Shown here: positions 1 through 7,354 of the stretch, piece after piece | Layout of the letters: every line of letters starts with the position of its first letter | How positions within the stretch are numbered: position 1 is the stretch's first letter | From: Candidatus Thiodiazotropha taylori | GTDB taxonomy: Bacteria > Pseudomonadota > Gammaproteobacteria > Chromatiales > Chromatiaceae | Assembly: GCA_019100305.1 (NCBI GenBank) | Contig: JAHRHW010000016.1 | Span: 1 to 23,735 of the forward strand | Length of the DNA: 23,735 nt | Reading direction: 5' to 3' | Program-made: the position numbers and the translations under genes | Notes under the pieces: model-generated | What the model was told of the DNA's origin: nothing | Databases searched by the model: none | The model's input: only the letters and a program-made list of their open reading frames with translations

Positions 1-1
1 C

Positions 2-292
2 ACCAATCCGATCACCATTCCACCGATGTTCTATTTTGCCTACCAGGTCGGCATCATGCTCACCGGGGAGACCGCCTCCCTGGAACCCTTTCAGTTCACA
101 CTTGAGTGGCTGCAGAGTGTCGGTTCTGAGATCCTCATCCCCTTGATCCTGGGCTCATTGGTATGTGCCACTGTCTCTTCGATTCTGGGCTACAGTCTGA
201 TTCTGTGGGTCTGGCGCTGGCACGCTGTGGAAAAATGGAAGAACCGCCGGCATAGCAAGCATAGCAGCGCCTCGGCCAAGCTATCCGAATAA
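2..292 (+). CDS. DUF2062 family membrane protein, C-terminal part
   Basis: The reading frame is open from the first bases of the window, so the gene starts upstream; the first methionine seen (base 26) is internal. About 96 residues are visible. They begin with the NPITIPPMFYFAYQVG segment typical of DUF2062 proteins, followed by an amphipathic stretch, one strong membrane helix (roughly ILIPLILGSLVCATVSSILGY) and a basic, Ser/Ala-rich cytoplasmic tail. The molecular role of DUF2062 proteins is not established; they are small inner-membrane proteins. In several gammaproteobacteria (family knowledge) they are encoded beside the lol genes, as here, although in this window the gene converges on lolD instead of being co-directional. 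Family assignment is fairly secure; function is unknown. Confidence 0.75.
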   Translation, partial: TNPITIPPMFYFAYQVGIMLTGETASLEPFQFTLEWLQSVGSEILIPLILGSLVCATVSSILGYSLILWVWRWHAVEKWKNRRHSKHSSASAKLSE

Positions 293-387
293 CCACCCAC
301 TCCGGGTGGCCTGCACGAGAAACCTCTTACCCGCATCACACTTAGCTTAAGCACCAAATCTCATTGCATCACGTTTTGTCAAAGGTT

Positions 388-454
388 TTTGGTGGGGCAT
401 GGCCCCACCCTACACCATGATTTCAACCGTATGGTGGGGTGATGCCCCACCAAA
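388..454. repeat. REP doublet (REPIN-like) inverted element
   Basis: Two GC-rich hairpins stand head to head between convergent genes. Copy 1 (391-409) pairs GGTGGGGC with GCCCCACC around ATG. Copy 2 (433-451) pairs GGTGGGG with CCCCACC around a 5-nt loop. The outer ends, 388-400 and 442-454, are perfect 13-bp inverted repeats. Read outward from the 15-bp centre, copy 1 on the minus strand begins GTAG and copy 2 on the plus strand begins GTAT, directly before the hairpin. This is the arrangement of REP sequences mobilised by RAYT (TnpA-REP) transposases, where a GTAG-type tetranucleotide sits at the hairpin foot. It may also act as a bidirectional transcription stop for the two converging genes. 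The palindromic structure is seen directly; REPIN identity is inferred and depends on genome-wide copies. Confidence 0.65.
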
Positions 455-482
455 TAGCGCTTAATTAAGTACCATTCGCCTC

Positions 483-1169
483 TTAGCCCTCTGTCAACTT
501 GCCATCGATCAAGTGCAAGGTACGGTCCATGCGTTGGGCAAGATCCGCATCGTGGGTCACCACGATGAAGCTGATATTGAGTTCCTGATTGAGCTGCAGC
601 ATCAGTTCGTAGACCTGATCGGCAGTTTTTCTATCCAGATTGCCCGTTGGTTCGTCCGCCAACACACAAGCCGGATGGTGGACCATGGCACGCGCCAGGG
701 CAGCCCTCTGCCGCTCTCCACCTGATAGCTCATTGGGTTTGTGGTGCATCCTCTCCGCCAGTCCAACCTGTTGCAGCATCTCGCTTGCCCGCTCGCGGGC
801 ATGATTGACCCCATCTCCACCAATCATCAGAGGCATCGCCACATTTTCCATCGCGGTGAATTCCGGCAACAGATGGTGAAATTGATAGACGAAACCCATG
901 TTACGATTACGCAACACACCCTTTTCCCGTTCATTGAGACCGAGCAGATCCTGACCGCATAACCTGACACGGCCGGAATCCGCTTTGTCCAGTCCGCCCA
1001 AGCAGTGCAGCAGGGTGCTTTTTCCCGACCCGGATGAGCCGACGATGGCTACCCGTTCACCGGCAGAGAGCTTCAGATTGACGCCTTGCAACACCTCCAC
1101 ATGAAGTCCTCCCTGGGAGAAGGTACGAACCAGATCATTCGCCTCAAGAACAAGCTCTTCACTACTCAT
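483..1169 (-). CDS. lolD: Lipoprotein-releasing ABC transporter ATPase LolD
   Basis: This is the ATPase of the Lol system, which extracts outer-membrane lipoproteins from the inner membrane and hands them to the periplasmic carrier LolA. The 228-aa protein has the usual family length. It shows Walker A GSSGSGKS (44-51), a Q-loop around YQFHHL, the ABC signature LSGGE (148-152), Walker B CVLADEP (168-174) followed by TGNLD, and the H-loop VVTHD. The QFHHLLPEFTAMENVAMP segment after the Q-loop is characteristic of LolD rather than the related MacB/FtsE ATPases. The start codon overlaps the end of the upstream lolC-type gene by 8 bp, so the two are translated together. No second permease gene follows; the next gene converges from the other side. 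Confidence 0.95.
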   Translation of the reverse strand: MSSEELVLEANDLVRTFSQGGLHVEVLQGVNLKLSAGERVAIVGSSGSGKSTLLHCLGGLDKADSGRVRLCGQDLLGLNEREKGVLRNRNMGFVYQFHHLLPEFTAMENVAMPLMIGGDGVNHARERASEMLQQVGLAERMHHKPNELSGGERQRAALARAMVHHPACVLADEPTGNLDRKTADQVYELMLQLNQELNISFIVVTHDADLAQRMDRTLHLIDGKLTEG

Positions 1170-2409
1170 ATCGCAACGCCTCGGCAGGCTGGGTTCGGGA
1201 GGCCTTCCAGGCAGGATAGAGGGTCGCCAGCAGGGTAATCAGAAAAGCCATACCCCCAATCAACAGTATGTCGCTGGTATGGGGATCCGAGGGTAGCTTG
1301 GTGATGTAGTAGATACTCGGATCGAGAAAATCGACGCTTAAAGCCTGTTCGATCCGGCTGACGATCTCCTCCACATTGTGCGCAAGCAACGTCCCTCCCA
1401 ACATGCCGAAAATGTTACCGACGATTCCAATCGTCGCACCCTGAACCATGAAGATTCCCATGATCGAACCCGGTGACGCTCCCAGGGTGCGCAGAATTGC
1501 AATGTCCGACTGCTTGTCGGTCACCACCATCACCATGGTTGAAACGATATTGAAGGCCGCTACGGCAACAATCAGCGAAAGAATGATGGTCATCATGCGT
1601 TTCTCAGTACGCAGCGCCGAGAAGAAGTTGCGATGCTGCATGGTCCAGTCACTGATCCGGTAGTAACCCCCCATCTTCATGGCCAACTCACGCGAAACCT
1701 GTGGTGCCAGATAGAGATCATCCAGTTTCAATCGAACTCCGGTCACTCCATCCTGCAGACGCATCAGCTTTGCTGCATCTTTGATATGCAGAATTGCCAC
1801 ACCCCGGTCATACTCCCCCATTCCAACCTGAAAGATCGCGCTGACGGTGAGACGCTTCAGGCGCGGCATGATACCTGCGGGCGTCACATTGACCTGAGGA
1901 GTGACCAGCGTCACCCGGTCACCAACCCCAACCCCCAGCACATTGGCAAGCTCTCTGCCGAGTACGATGCCATAGCTGCCGGGCTTCAGGGTCTCAATCG
2001 TGCCGCGGGTTATGGAACTGATGACATCCGACACCTCGCCCTCCTGCTCCGGCAGGATGCCTCGCAACAGCACCCCACTGACCTTCTGCCCGCTGATCAG
2101 CATGCCCTGCCCCTCCACATAAGGTGCCTTGCCGACCACATGGGGAAACTTCGCGGCTTCGGATTCCACGCTGCGCCAATCGGCGAGTTCCCCATTCACC
2201 CCGGAGATGGTTGCATGGGAGGCCATACCGAGTATCCGTTCGCGGATCTCCTTATGGAATCCATTCATCACCGAGAGCACCACGATCAGGGCGACAACCC
2301 CAAGCATGATCCCTACCATCGAGATCACAGAGATGAAGGAGATAAAGTGATTTCGCCGCTTTGCGCGTGTGTAGCGCAGGCCGATATAGAATTCGATCGG
2401 TTTAAACAT
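1162..2409 (-). CDS. lolC: Lipoprotein-releasing ABC transporter permease (LolC/LolE family)
   Basis: This is the membrane subunit that binds inner-membrane lipoproteins and works with LolD. The 415-aa length matches the family. An N-terminal cytoplasmic segment FYIGLRYTRAKRRNHFISF leads into one membrane helix (about 22-47). A large periplasmic domain follows (about 50-265), then three C-terminal helices of the FtsX/MacB permease type. The last part contains the DKQSDIAILRTLGASP coupling segment and ends in PAEALRYE, a typical LolC/E terminus. Only one LolC/E gene lies beside lolD, so the product may work as a homodimer (the LolF arrangement of many non-enteric bacteria), or a lolE may lie elsewhere. 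The upstream Shine-Dalgarno is weak. I am sure of the family; LolC versus LolE versus LolF is not decided by the sequence. Confidence 0.9.
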   Translation of the reverse strand: MFKPIEFYIGLRYTRAKRRNHFISFISVISMVGIMLGVVALIVVLSVMNGFHKEIRERILGMASHATISGVNGELADWRSVESEAAKFPHVVGKAPYVEGQGMLISGQKVSGVLLRGILPEQEGEVSDVISSITRGTIETLKPGSYGIVLGRELANVLGVGVGDRVTLVTPQVNVTPAGIMPRLKRLTVSAIFQVGMGEYDRGVAILHIKDAAKLMRLQDGVTGVRLKLDDLYLAPQVSRELAMKMGGYYRISDWTMQHRNFFSALRTEKRMMTIILSLIVAVAAFNIVSTMVMVVTDKQSDIAILRTLGASPGSIMGIFMVQGATIGIVGNIFGMLGGTLLAHNVEEIVSRIEQALSVDFLDPSIYYITKLPSDPHTSDILLIGGMAFLITLLATLYPAWKASRTQPAEALRYE

Positions 2410-2627
2410 AGCTCGGCATTAAAACATAAAGTACGAATAATCCGCATAGACTAGGCAAAAAAAATACCATTTGATCGAATTCAACCTGTGAATACGCTGA
2501 ATAGTGTTAGCTGGGTCAGAGTTTTATCTATTTCACGCTTTTATTTCAGCTTAATTACTCATGCTTTCCTATAGTTAGGCAAGAGTGCTATATTCCTTCA
2601 TGAAGAGACAAATTCGGAGTTGCTCAG

Positions 2628-2921
2628 ATGAGTTTTCGCATTACCGCCCTATCCATCACAATGTGTGCCTGCCTGTTACCCAATTCAGCTGTGGCTGAAG
2701 TTCTGTTGATAGACTCTATCAATTCTGCCCCCATCAACAGTGAGGAAGGCATTCCACGCCCAACCCGCAGCATGACAATGGATCAGGTCAGTCAGCGTTT
2801 CGGACAACCCAGTACCACGCATTCAGCGGTTGGTGATCCACCGATTACCCGTTGGGACTATCCAAGCTATTCCGTCTTTTTTGAATACGATCATGTGTTG
2901 ACTTCTGTACTACACCGCTGA
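2628..2921 (+). CDS. Small exported protein of unknown function with BamE-like core
   Basis: This 97-aa protein has a Sec signal peptide (residues 1 to about 23, ending NSAVA before EVLLID). The mature part is short. Its segment TRSMTMDQVSQRFGQP, then GDPPITRWDYP and FFEYDHVLTSV, resembles the core of the SmpA/OmlA (BamE) fold, where a Met-x-x-Val-x-x-x-(F/L)-G-x-P helix precedes a strand with Trp-x-Tyr. There is no lipobox, so it should be free in the periplasm. It stands alone: lolC runs away on the other strand, and a strong hairpin follows about 65 nt after the stop. A weak GGAG lies about 10 nt upstream of the ATG. Small proteins of this general type occur in sulfur-oxidising and other gammaproteobacteria (from memory), without known function. 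Confidence 0.75.
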   Translation: MSFRITALSITMCACLLPNSAVAEVLLIDSINSAPINSEEGIPRPTRSMTMDQVSQRFGQPSTTHSAVGDPPITRWDYPSYSVFFEYDHVLTSVLHR

Positions 2922-2985
2922 TATTGCCTAATCGCCCGCGGCCTCCTGCAACCGCGCCAACGGGCAATTTCAACCACAATAACAG

Positions 2986-3013
2986 AGCTTTGCAGAGCCA
3001 CCTCTGCAGAGCT
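2986..3013 (+). terminator. Strong hairpin, probable terminator of the small exported protein gene
   Basis: The arms AGCTTTGCAGAG (2986-2997) and CTCTGCAGAGCT (3002-3013) form a 12-bp stem with one G-T wobble around the loop CCAC. Only TTT follows, so it is not a textbook intrinsic terminator. Its position 65-90 nt after the stop codon at 2921 suggests an mRNA 3' end or stabiliser. The rest of 2922-3132 shows no gene I can support. Confidence 0.45.
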
Positions 3014-3132
3014 TTGGCATGGCCCGATTATTACCTGCCTGATGGGCAGCAGTACCTAATCTGCAGGGCACTTCCGGCTGGATTACCTCACCCGCCTCAT
3101 CAATCCCCCCACAGTTGTCACGGAAGCAATTC

Positions 3133-3160
3133 TTGACAATTTTACTAAGTTTTTTATACT
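3133..3160 (+). promoter_or_regulatory. Sigma70 promoter of the TrpD-like/Rieske gene pair
   Basis: A perfect -35 TTGACA (3133-3138) and a -10 TATACT (3155-3160, 5 of 6 to consensus) are separated by 16 bp in an AT-rich stretch. Transcription would start near 3167, about 54 nt before the ATG at 3221. No recognisable operator overlaps it, which suggests largely constitutive expression. Confidence 0.65.
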
Positions 3161-3220
3161 CCTCGCCAATTCAACGCTTAAACGTCCAACTGCAGTTCTC
3201 CGGTCTGCCAGGTAGTACAG

Positions 3221-4324
3221 ATGACAAACCAAACATCAGCGGCATTGATGCACTCCATTATCCAACGTATCGCCACTGGCCCAGAATTGAGTAAAGACAT
3301 CTCCCTGGATGAAGCCAGAGATGGGATGTCTGCCATTCTGCGCGGTGAAATCGATGATGTGCAAACTGCCATCTTTTTGATTGCCCTGCGCATGAAACGG
3401 GAGACGGACGATGAAAACAAAGGCACGCTTGAAGCTATTCTGAATATCTCAGAGAGCCGCGCAGCCGATGTCGATGAGCTGATCTCCCTGGCCGATCCTT
3501 ACGATGGTATGAACAGGAACCTGCCGATTGCGCCGATGATTCCAGTGGTGCTTGCCGCCTGCGGACTCCCCTGTGTCAGCCACGGGCTTGATGCGGTCGG
3601 CCCAAAATTCGGCATCACCCATCGACACGTCCTGCAGGCCGCCGGTATCGATGTGGACATGGATCTCGATGAGGCAGTAAAGCGTATCGAAAATCCTGAT
3701 CTGGGCTGGGCCTATTTGGATCAGAAGACCTTTTGTCCCGGCCTGCACGATCTCACCGGCCTGCGACAACGCATCATCAAACGCCAGGTCTTGACCACGG
3801 TTGAAGTGCTGGCGAAACCGATTACCGCAAAGCAAAAGACCCATCTTCTCACCGGCTATGTACACAAACCCTACCCGGCCAAATACGCCTCACTGGCACG
3901 TTTTGCGGGCTTCGAGGGCTGCCTGCTGGTGAGAGGTACCGAAGGTGGTGTGATCCCTTCACTAAGGCAGCAGGGGATGATCTTTCGCTATGACAATAGG
4001 AATCAGGAGAGTCCGGTCGAGCTATCACCGACAAGCCTGTCGATTCAACAGAGTGTTCGAGCGGTTCCGCTTCCGGATGATCCATCCATCAAAAGCAGTG
4101 ACGATGAGGTCGCCCGGATCACCGATATCGGCAAAGCGGCGGAATTTGCCGCCGAGACCGGACTTGATGCGTTGCGGGGAAAACCGGGGCCTGCCTATGA
4201 CTCACTACTCTACAGCTGCGCCATCACTCTCTGGCATAGCGGACGCCATGAAACGCTGGAGCAGGCCGCAGCCCAGGTGCGGCAGGTTCTCGATTCCGGA
4301 CAGGCAGCGGACCGTCTGGTATAG
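3221..4324 (+). CDS. TrpD/YbiB-like glycosyltransferase-family protein lacking PRPP motifs
   Basis: The 367-aa protein has the fold order of anthranilate phosphoribosyltransferase. A helical N-domain (about 5-75) contains the typical RGEIDDVQTAIFLIALRMKRET segment in pieces around 41-62, and an alpha/beta domain follows. However, the PRPP-binding GTGGD loop is replaced by DPYDG (92-96) and the KHGNR motif by SHGLD (120-124). It is therefore unlikely to be a true TrpD. It is closer to the TrpD2/YbiB group, whose E. coli member is reported to bind nucleic acid. A later RGTEGG loop (about 232-237) is kept. The ATG has a weak GGTAG ahead of it, and a strong promoter lies 60 nt upstream. A Rieske ferredoxin gene starts 13 nt after the stop, so the two probably form an operon. 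The function is unknown. Confidence 0.75.
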   Translation: MTNQTSAALMHSIIQRIATGPELSKDISLDEARDGMSAILRGEIDDVQTAIFLIALRMKRETDDENKGTLEAILNISESRAADVDELISLADPYDGMNRNLPIAPMIPVVLAACGLPCVSHGLDAVGPKFGITHRHVLQAAGIDVDMDLDEAVKRIENPDLGWAYLDQKTFCPGLHDLTGLRQRIIKRQVLTTVEVLAKPITAKQKTHLLTGYVHKPYPAKYASLARFAGFEGCLLVRGTEGGVIPSLRQQGMIFRYDNRNQESPVELSPTSLSIQQSVRAVPLPDDPSIKSSDDEVARITDIGKAAEFAAETGLDALRGKPGPAYDSLLYSCAITLWHSGRHETLEQAAAQVRQVLDSGQAADRLV

Positions 4325-4337
4325 CCGGAGATTGCAG

Positions 4338-4655
4338 ATGACAGAGAGATGGATCAAGGTTACTGATATGGCTGGACTGCCGCCGGGCAGTATGAAGCGT
4401 TTTGATTTCCAACAACATCAATACCTGATCGTGAATGTTGATGGCAAGATTTATGCGGTTGACGACCAATGCACCCATGAAGACGTATCCCTCTACCTTG
4501 GTTGCATCGAGGATCACAACATAAAATGTTCACTTCACGGCAGCCGGTTTTGCCTGAAAACCGGAAGACCTTTGGAAGAGCCCGCAGACGAGCCAATTGG
4601 CACATATCCCGTCAAGATCGACGATAATCAAATCCTAATACAGCCCAAATTTTAA
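4338..4655 (+). CDS. Rieske-type [2Fe-2S] ferredoxin
   Basis: This is a 105-aa soluble Rieske ferredoxin, the length of BphA3/NirD-like proteins. Both cluster-binding boxes are intact: C45-T-H47 in DQCTHEDV and C64-S-L-H67 in CSLHGSRF. The cluster would therefore have two Cys and two His ligands. No signal peptide or membrane helix is seen, so it should act in the cytoplasm as a one-electron carrier. The longer open frame upstream belongs to sequence inside the previous gene. I chose the ATG at 4338 because the fold begins directly after it (WIKVTDMAGLPPG). It is 13 nt downstream of the TrpD-like gene and probably co-transcribed with it. No oxygenase or nitrite reductase large subunit is nearby, so its redox partner is unknown. 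Confidence 0.88.
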   Translation: MTERWIKVTDMAGLPPGSMKRFDFQQHQYLIVNVDGKIYAVDDQCTHEDVSLYLGCIEDHNIKCSLHGSRFCLKTGRPLEEPADEPIGTYPVKIDDNQILIQPKF

Positions 4656-4672
4656 TTAAACACACGGTTTTG

Positions 4673-4686
4673 GTGATCTAGATCAA
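4673..4686. promoter_or_regulatory. FNR/CRP-type palindrome (one mismatch to FNR consensus)
   Basis: GTGATCTAGATCAA differs from the FNR consensus TTGAT-N4-ATCAA at the first base only, and it contains the perfect 12-bp palindrome TGATCTAGATCA. It lies 17 nt after the Rieske stop codon. A TATATT at 4730-4735 sits at about the spacing expected for a class I activator site. It could control the 45-aa ORF at 4813 and perhaps the ccm operon. CRP-family members other than FNR (ANR, DNR) recognise similar sites, so the regulator is not certain. Confidence 0.45.
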
Positions 4687-4812
4687 AAATCAATTGGTTC
4701 CCACACTAGCGAAATCAGGGTAATTACTATATATTTGCCCACATAAAAATATCCGCCTTGTATTTAGGCTTTATAATTTCACCACCAAATAAAAGTTCCG
4801 GGGGTATATCCG

Positions 4813-4950
4813 GTGAAATACCTATTCATGTTGGCCATCGCATTCTGTATGACCCTGTTTTGGCAAACATCCAACATTGCTGACAGAACCCCCAACCTTC
4901 AGAGTTTCGAACAGGAACAGGTGATTATCAAAAAGCCTCAAGCCTCTTGA
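4813..4950 (+). CDS. Small single-helix membrane or secreted protein, 45 aa
   Basis: This is a GTG-started frame of 45 codons. A G-rich Shine-Dalgarno (CGGGGG, 4799-4804) sits 8 nt before the start. The product begins MKYLFMLAIAFCMTLFW, a basic residue followed by a hydrophobic stretch that could be a signal peptide or membrane anchor. A short polar tail (SNIADRTPNLQSFEQEQ, then IIKKPQAS) follows. I do not recognise a family. Support comes from the ribosome binding site, the sensible signal/anchor architecture and the FNR-like palindrome about 130 nt upstream; no homology is visible. It may be a small accessory protein or a chance ORF. Confidence 0.45.
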   Translation: MKYLFMLAIAFCMTLFWQTSNIADRTPNLQSFEQEQVIIKKPQAS

Positions 4951-5272
4951 GTGCAATTCAGGCATTTAGAGAATCACGGTTTCCACTTCCCACACCGGTA
5001 TCCTGAGATACTGAAATCTGCATAAAACCTCTCGTCATATAAGCCACTACGGCAGAGCTGTAGCGTGATCTATTTCAGATTTCTGCCTTCATTGCAGATC
5101 GATATTGAACAAACCCTTGTCTCCACCGGTCACTATTTGGGAATATTAACCCATGCTCATCAGCAAAACGGCAAACCAAGAGATTGATCGCTTTTTTTGT
5201 TGAGACTCCTGAGTGAATTCAGGTATGGTTGGTGGGCTGTAAGATTACGATAACGATAAAACGACTGAATCT
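4951..5272 (+). other. Non-coding spacer upstream of ccmA
   Basis: I see no gene here. GAAATCT (5013-5019) can pair with AGATTTC (5077-5083), enclosing a weaker CTAC...GTAG stem. This might fold in a leader RNA but is not convincing. A poor promoter candidate for ccm is TTGAGA (5200-5205), 18 bp, TATGGT (5224-5229). CCTGA and TCAGG flank a 6-nt loop near 5208-5223. Confidence 0.3.
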
Positions 5273-5926
5273 GTGACAACCGCACCTTCAAGCCACTCTG
5301 TGGCGACCTTTGAAGCCAAATCTCTGGCCTGTATCCGGGATGACCGTATGCTGTTCGAAGGTCTCGATTTCACCATCAACCCTGGTCAGGCACTGGTCCT
5401 GGAGGGTAGAAACGGCAGTGGCAAAACCTCCCTGTTGAGAATTTTGTGCGGTATTCGCCTACCCGAAGCCGGAGACCTGCTTTGGCAAGGTGAAGATATT
5501 TTTCAGTTGGGGCCCGAATTCCATGAGCATATTGCCTATCTGGGCCATAAGGATGGCTCAAAGCTGGATCTGACACCTTTGGAGAATCTGCGAATCGCCA
5601 AAGGCCTGGGCAAGGCCCGGCAGGATATCGATCTGGAGGAGGCATTGGAGCAGGTCGGACTGTACGGTTTCGAAGATGTACCCACCCGAAATCTTTCTGC
5701 GGGCCAGCAGCGCCGACTCGCGATTGCCCGCCTGCTGGTCACGGATGCAAAACTGTGGATTCTCGATGAGCCTTTCACATCACTTGACCGCAAGGGTATC
5801 GAACATATGGAGCGACTCTTCGAGGGACACCTCAACAATGGTGGCATGGCGGCTATGACGACCCATCACCGTATCGGTTTTAAGGATGAGATCGAGCTGG
5901 TACGTATCAATCTTTCTGAACGATGA
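5273..5926 (+). CDS. ccmA: Cytochrome c maturation ABC ATPase CcmA
   Basis: CcmA is the ATPase of the CcmABCD complex. ATP hydrolysis releases haem-loaded CcmE from CcmC/D so that haem can pass to apocytochromes. The 217-aa protein shows Walker A GRNGSGKT (45-52), an LSAGQQRR signature (141-148) and Walker B LWILDEP (161-167) followed by FTSLD and a TTHH switch histidine. The LSAGQ rather than LSGGQ signature is usual in CcmA. The annotated start is GTG at 5273 with no clear Shine-Dalgarno; a second GTG at 5300 is an alternative that would remove 9 residues. The stop overlaps the ccmB start in ATGA (4 bp). This is the first gene of a nine-gene operon. Confidence 0.95.
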   Translation: MTTAPSSHSVATFEAKSLACIRDDRMLFEGLDFTINPGQALVLEGRNGSGKTSLLRILCGIRLPEAGDLLWQGEDIFQLGPEFHEHIAYLGHKDGSKLDLTPLENLRIAKGLGKARQDIDLEEALEQVGLYGFEDVPTRNLSAGQQRRLAIARLLVTDAKLWILDEPFTSLDRKGIEHMERLFEGHLNNGGMAAMTTHHRIGFKDEIELVRINLSER

Positions 5927-6606
5927 GTACCCTCTCCCTGACAAGCGCCTTCAGCCTGCTCCTGAAAAGGGATCTGGTGCTCGCCTATCGCAGACGCTCT
6001 GAACTGATCAATCCGATGCTCTTCTTCGTCCTGGTGACGGCCATGTTCCCGCTGGGTATCGGCAACGATCCCAAACTGATCGAGGCAGTCGGACCTGGGG
6101 TGGTATGGGTCGCCGCCCTACTCGCTTCGCTACTCTCACTGGACAGCATGTTCCGCTCCGATTTCGAAGATGGCTCGCTGGAACAGTTTATGCTCAGCGC
6201 CCATCCAGTCTCGATCCTGGTATTGGCAAAGATCCTTGCCCACTGGTTGGTAACCGGCCTGCCGCTGTTTATCGTGGCGCCACTGCTGGCCGTCCTATTG
6301 AACATTCCCGCCAGCGCCATTCCCACCCTGATGCTGACGCTGATCCTGGGCACACCGGTGCTCAGTCTTATCGGTTCAGTCGGGGTGGCGCTGACTGTCG
6401 GTTTACGACGGGGTGGCGTCATTCTCTCGCTGCTGGTACTACCCCTTTATGTACCTGTGTTGATATTTGGTACAGATGCTGTCAAAACAGCCATAATCGG
6501 TATACCGACCACCGCACAGATCTCCATCCTGGGGGCGATGCTGGTCGGTTCCCTGGTGCTGGCGCCCATGGCCACTGCCGCCTCATTGAGAATCAGTCTG
6601 AGTTAA
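5923..6606 (+). CDS. ccmB: Haem exporter-type permease CcmB
   Basis: CcmB is the inner-membrane permease partner of CcmA in the complex that recycles holo-CcmE. The 227-aa product has the family length and about six membrane helices. Recognisable features are the N-terminal LLKRDLVLAYRRRSELINPMLFFVLV segment (cytoplasmic basic patch, then helix 1) and the FEDGSLEQFMLS loop that is strongly conserved in CcmB. The start overlaps ccmA by 4 bp and the stop is one base from the ccmC ATG, so translation is coupled on both sides. No anomaly is seen. Confidence 0.95.
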   Translation: MSTLSLTSAFSLLLKRDLVLAYRRRSELINPMLFFVLVTAMFPLGIGNDPKLIEAVGPGVVWVAALLASLLSLDSMFRSDFEDGSLEQFMLSAHPVSILVLAKILAHWLVTGLPLFIVAPLLAVLLNIPASAIPTLMLTLILGTPVLSLIGSVGVALTVGLRRGGVILSLLVLPLYVPVLIFGTDAVKTAIIGIPTTAQISILGAMLVGSLVLAPMATAASLRISLS

Positions 6607-6607
6607 T

Positions 6608-7354
6608 ATGATCATACGTTTCTTTCATCAAATGGGTTCACCACGCTATTTCTATAATGTAGCGGGCAAACTGGTGCCCTGGTTCATGGTCAGTTTTCTG
6701 ATCACCCTGGTGTTCGGCCTCTACTACGGCTTGTTCGTTGCTCCGCCCGATTATCAGCAGGGTGAGAGCTACCGCATCATGTACATCCACGTACCCTCTG
6801 CCTGGATGTCCATGTTCATCTATGTGGTGATGGCGGTATCCGGATTGATCAGCCTGGTCTGGCGGATAAAAATGACGGAAATCGTGGTTATCAGCAGCGC
6901 AGCCGTAGGTGCATCGTTCACCTTTCTCGCCCTGGCCACAGGCTCCCTCTGGGGTAAGCCCATGTGGGGTACCTGGTGGGTCTGGGATGCACGTTTGACC
7001 TCGGAACTGATCCTGCTATTTCTCTATCTCGGCATCATCGCTCTGCACAGCGCCATCGAAGACAAGCGGGTTGCTGCCCGGGCGGTCTCCATCCTCGCTT
7101 TGGTCGGGGTGGTCAACATACCGATCATTCACTATTCCGTGGAGTGGTGGAACACCCTGCACCAGCCCGCATCGGTGACAAAATTCGATAAACCCTCCAT
7201 GGATATCAGCATGTTGATCCCACTGCTGACCATGGCAATCTCGTTTAAACTTTACTACGGCGCTGTGGTCTTAATGCGCGCGCGCGCAGAAATTGTGGAA
7301 CGGGAAAGGAACAGTCGCTGGGTTCAGGAAATGGTTGAACAGGAGGCGAAATGA
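6608..7354 (+). CDS. ccmC: Haem-handling membrane protein CcmC
   Basis: CcmC loads haem onto the chaperone CcmE in the periplasm. The 248-aa protein has six predicted helices and the tryptophan-rich WWD motif WGTWWVWD (120-127), followed by ARLTSELILLFLYLG. Two haem-ligand histidine candidates are visible: the one in YIHVPSAWMS before the motif and the one in IPIIHYSVEWWN after it. This arrangement is diagnostic for CcmC within the HHP family. The last codons overlap the ccmD start in ATGA. Length, motif and gene order all agree. Confidence 0.96.
   Translation: MIIRFFHQMGSPRYFYNVAGKLVPWFMVSFLITLVFGLYYGLFVAPPDYQQGESYRIMYIHVPSAWMSMFIYVVMAVSGLISLVWRIKMTEIVVISSAAVGASFTFLALATGSLWGKPMWGTWWVWDARLTSELILLFLYLGIIALHSAIEDKRVAARAVSILALVGVVNIPIIHYSVEWWNTLHQPASVTKFDKPSMDISMLIPLLTMAISFKLYYGAVVLMRARAEIVERERNSRWVQEMVEQEAK

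Noticed and set aside
1633..2454. 273-codon open frame on the plus strand opposite lolC
   Set aside because: It lies entirely antisense to a clear LolC/E gene, its product is rich in His, Arg and Gln with no domain, and it has no ribosome binding site. It is a shadow frame.
2508..2530. GGGTCAGAGT motif resembling sequences found near RAYT transposase genes
   Set aside because: It is a single short match with no transposase or partner repeat nearby, so it is too weak to call a mobile-element remnant.
2924..3136. 70-codon plus-strand frame after the small exported protein
   Set aside because: It spans a strong hairpin and runs into the promoter of the TrpD-like gene. The product is Pro/His rich and has no ribosome binding site.
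7276..7290. Short GC alternating run in ccmC
   Set aside because: It codes normally within the intact C-terminal tail of CcmC; there is no sign of slippage.
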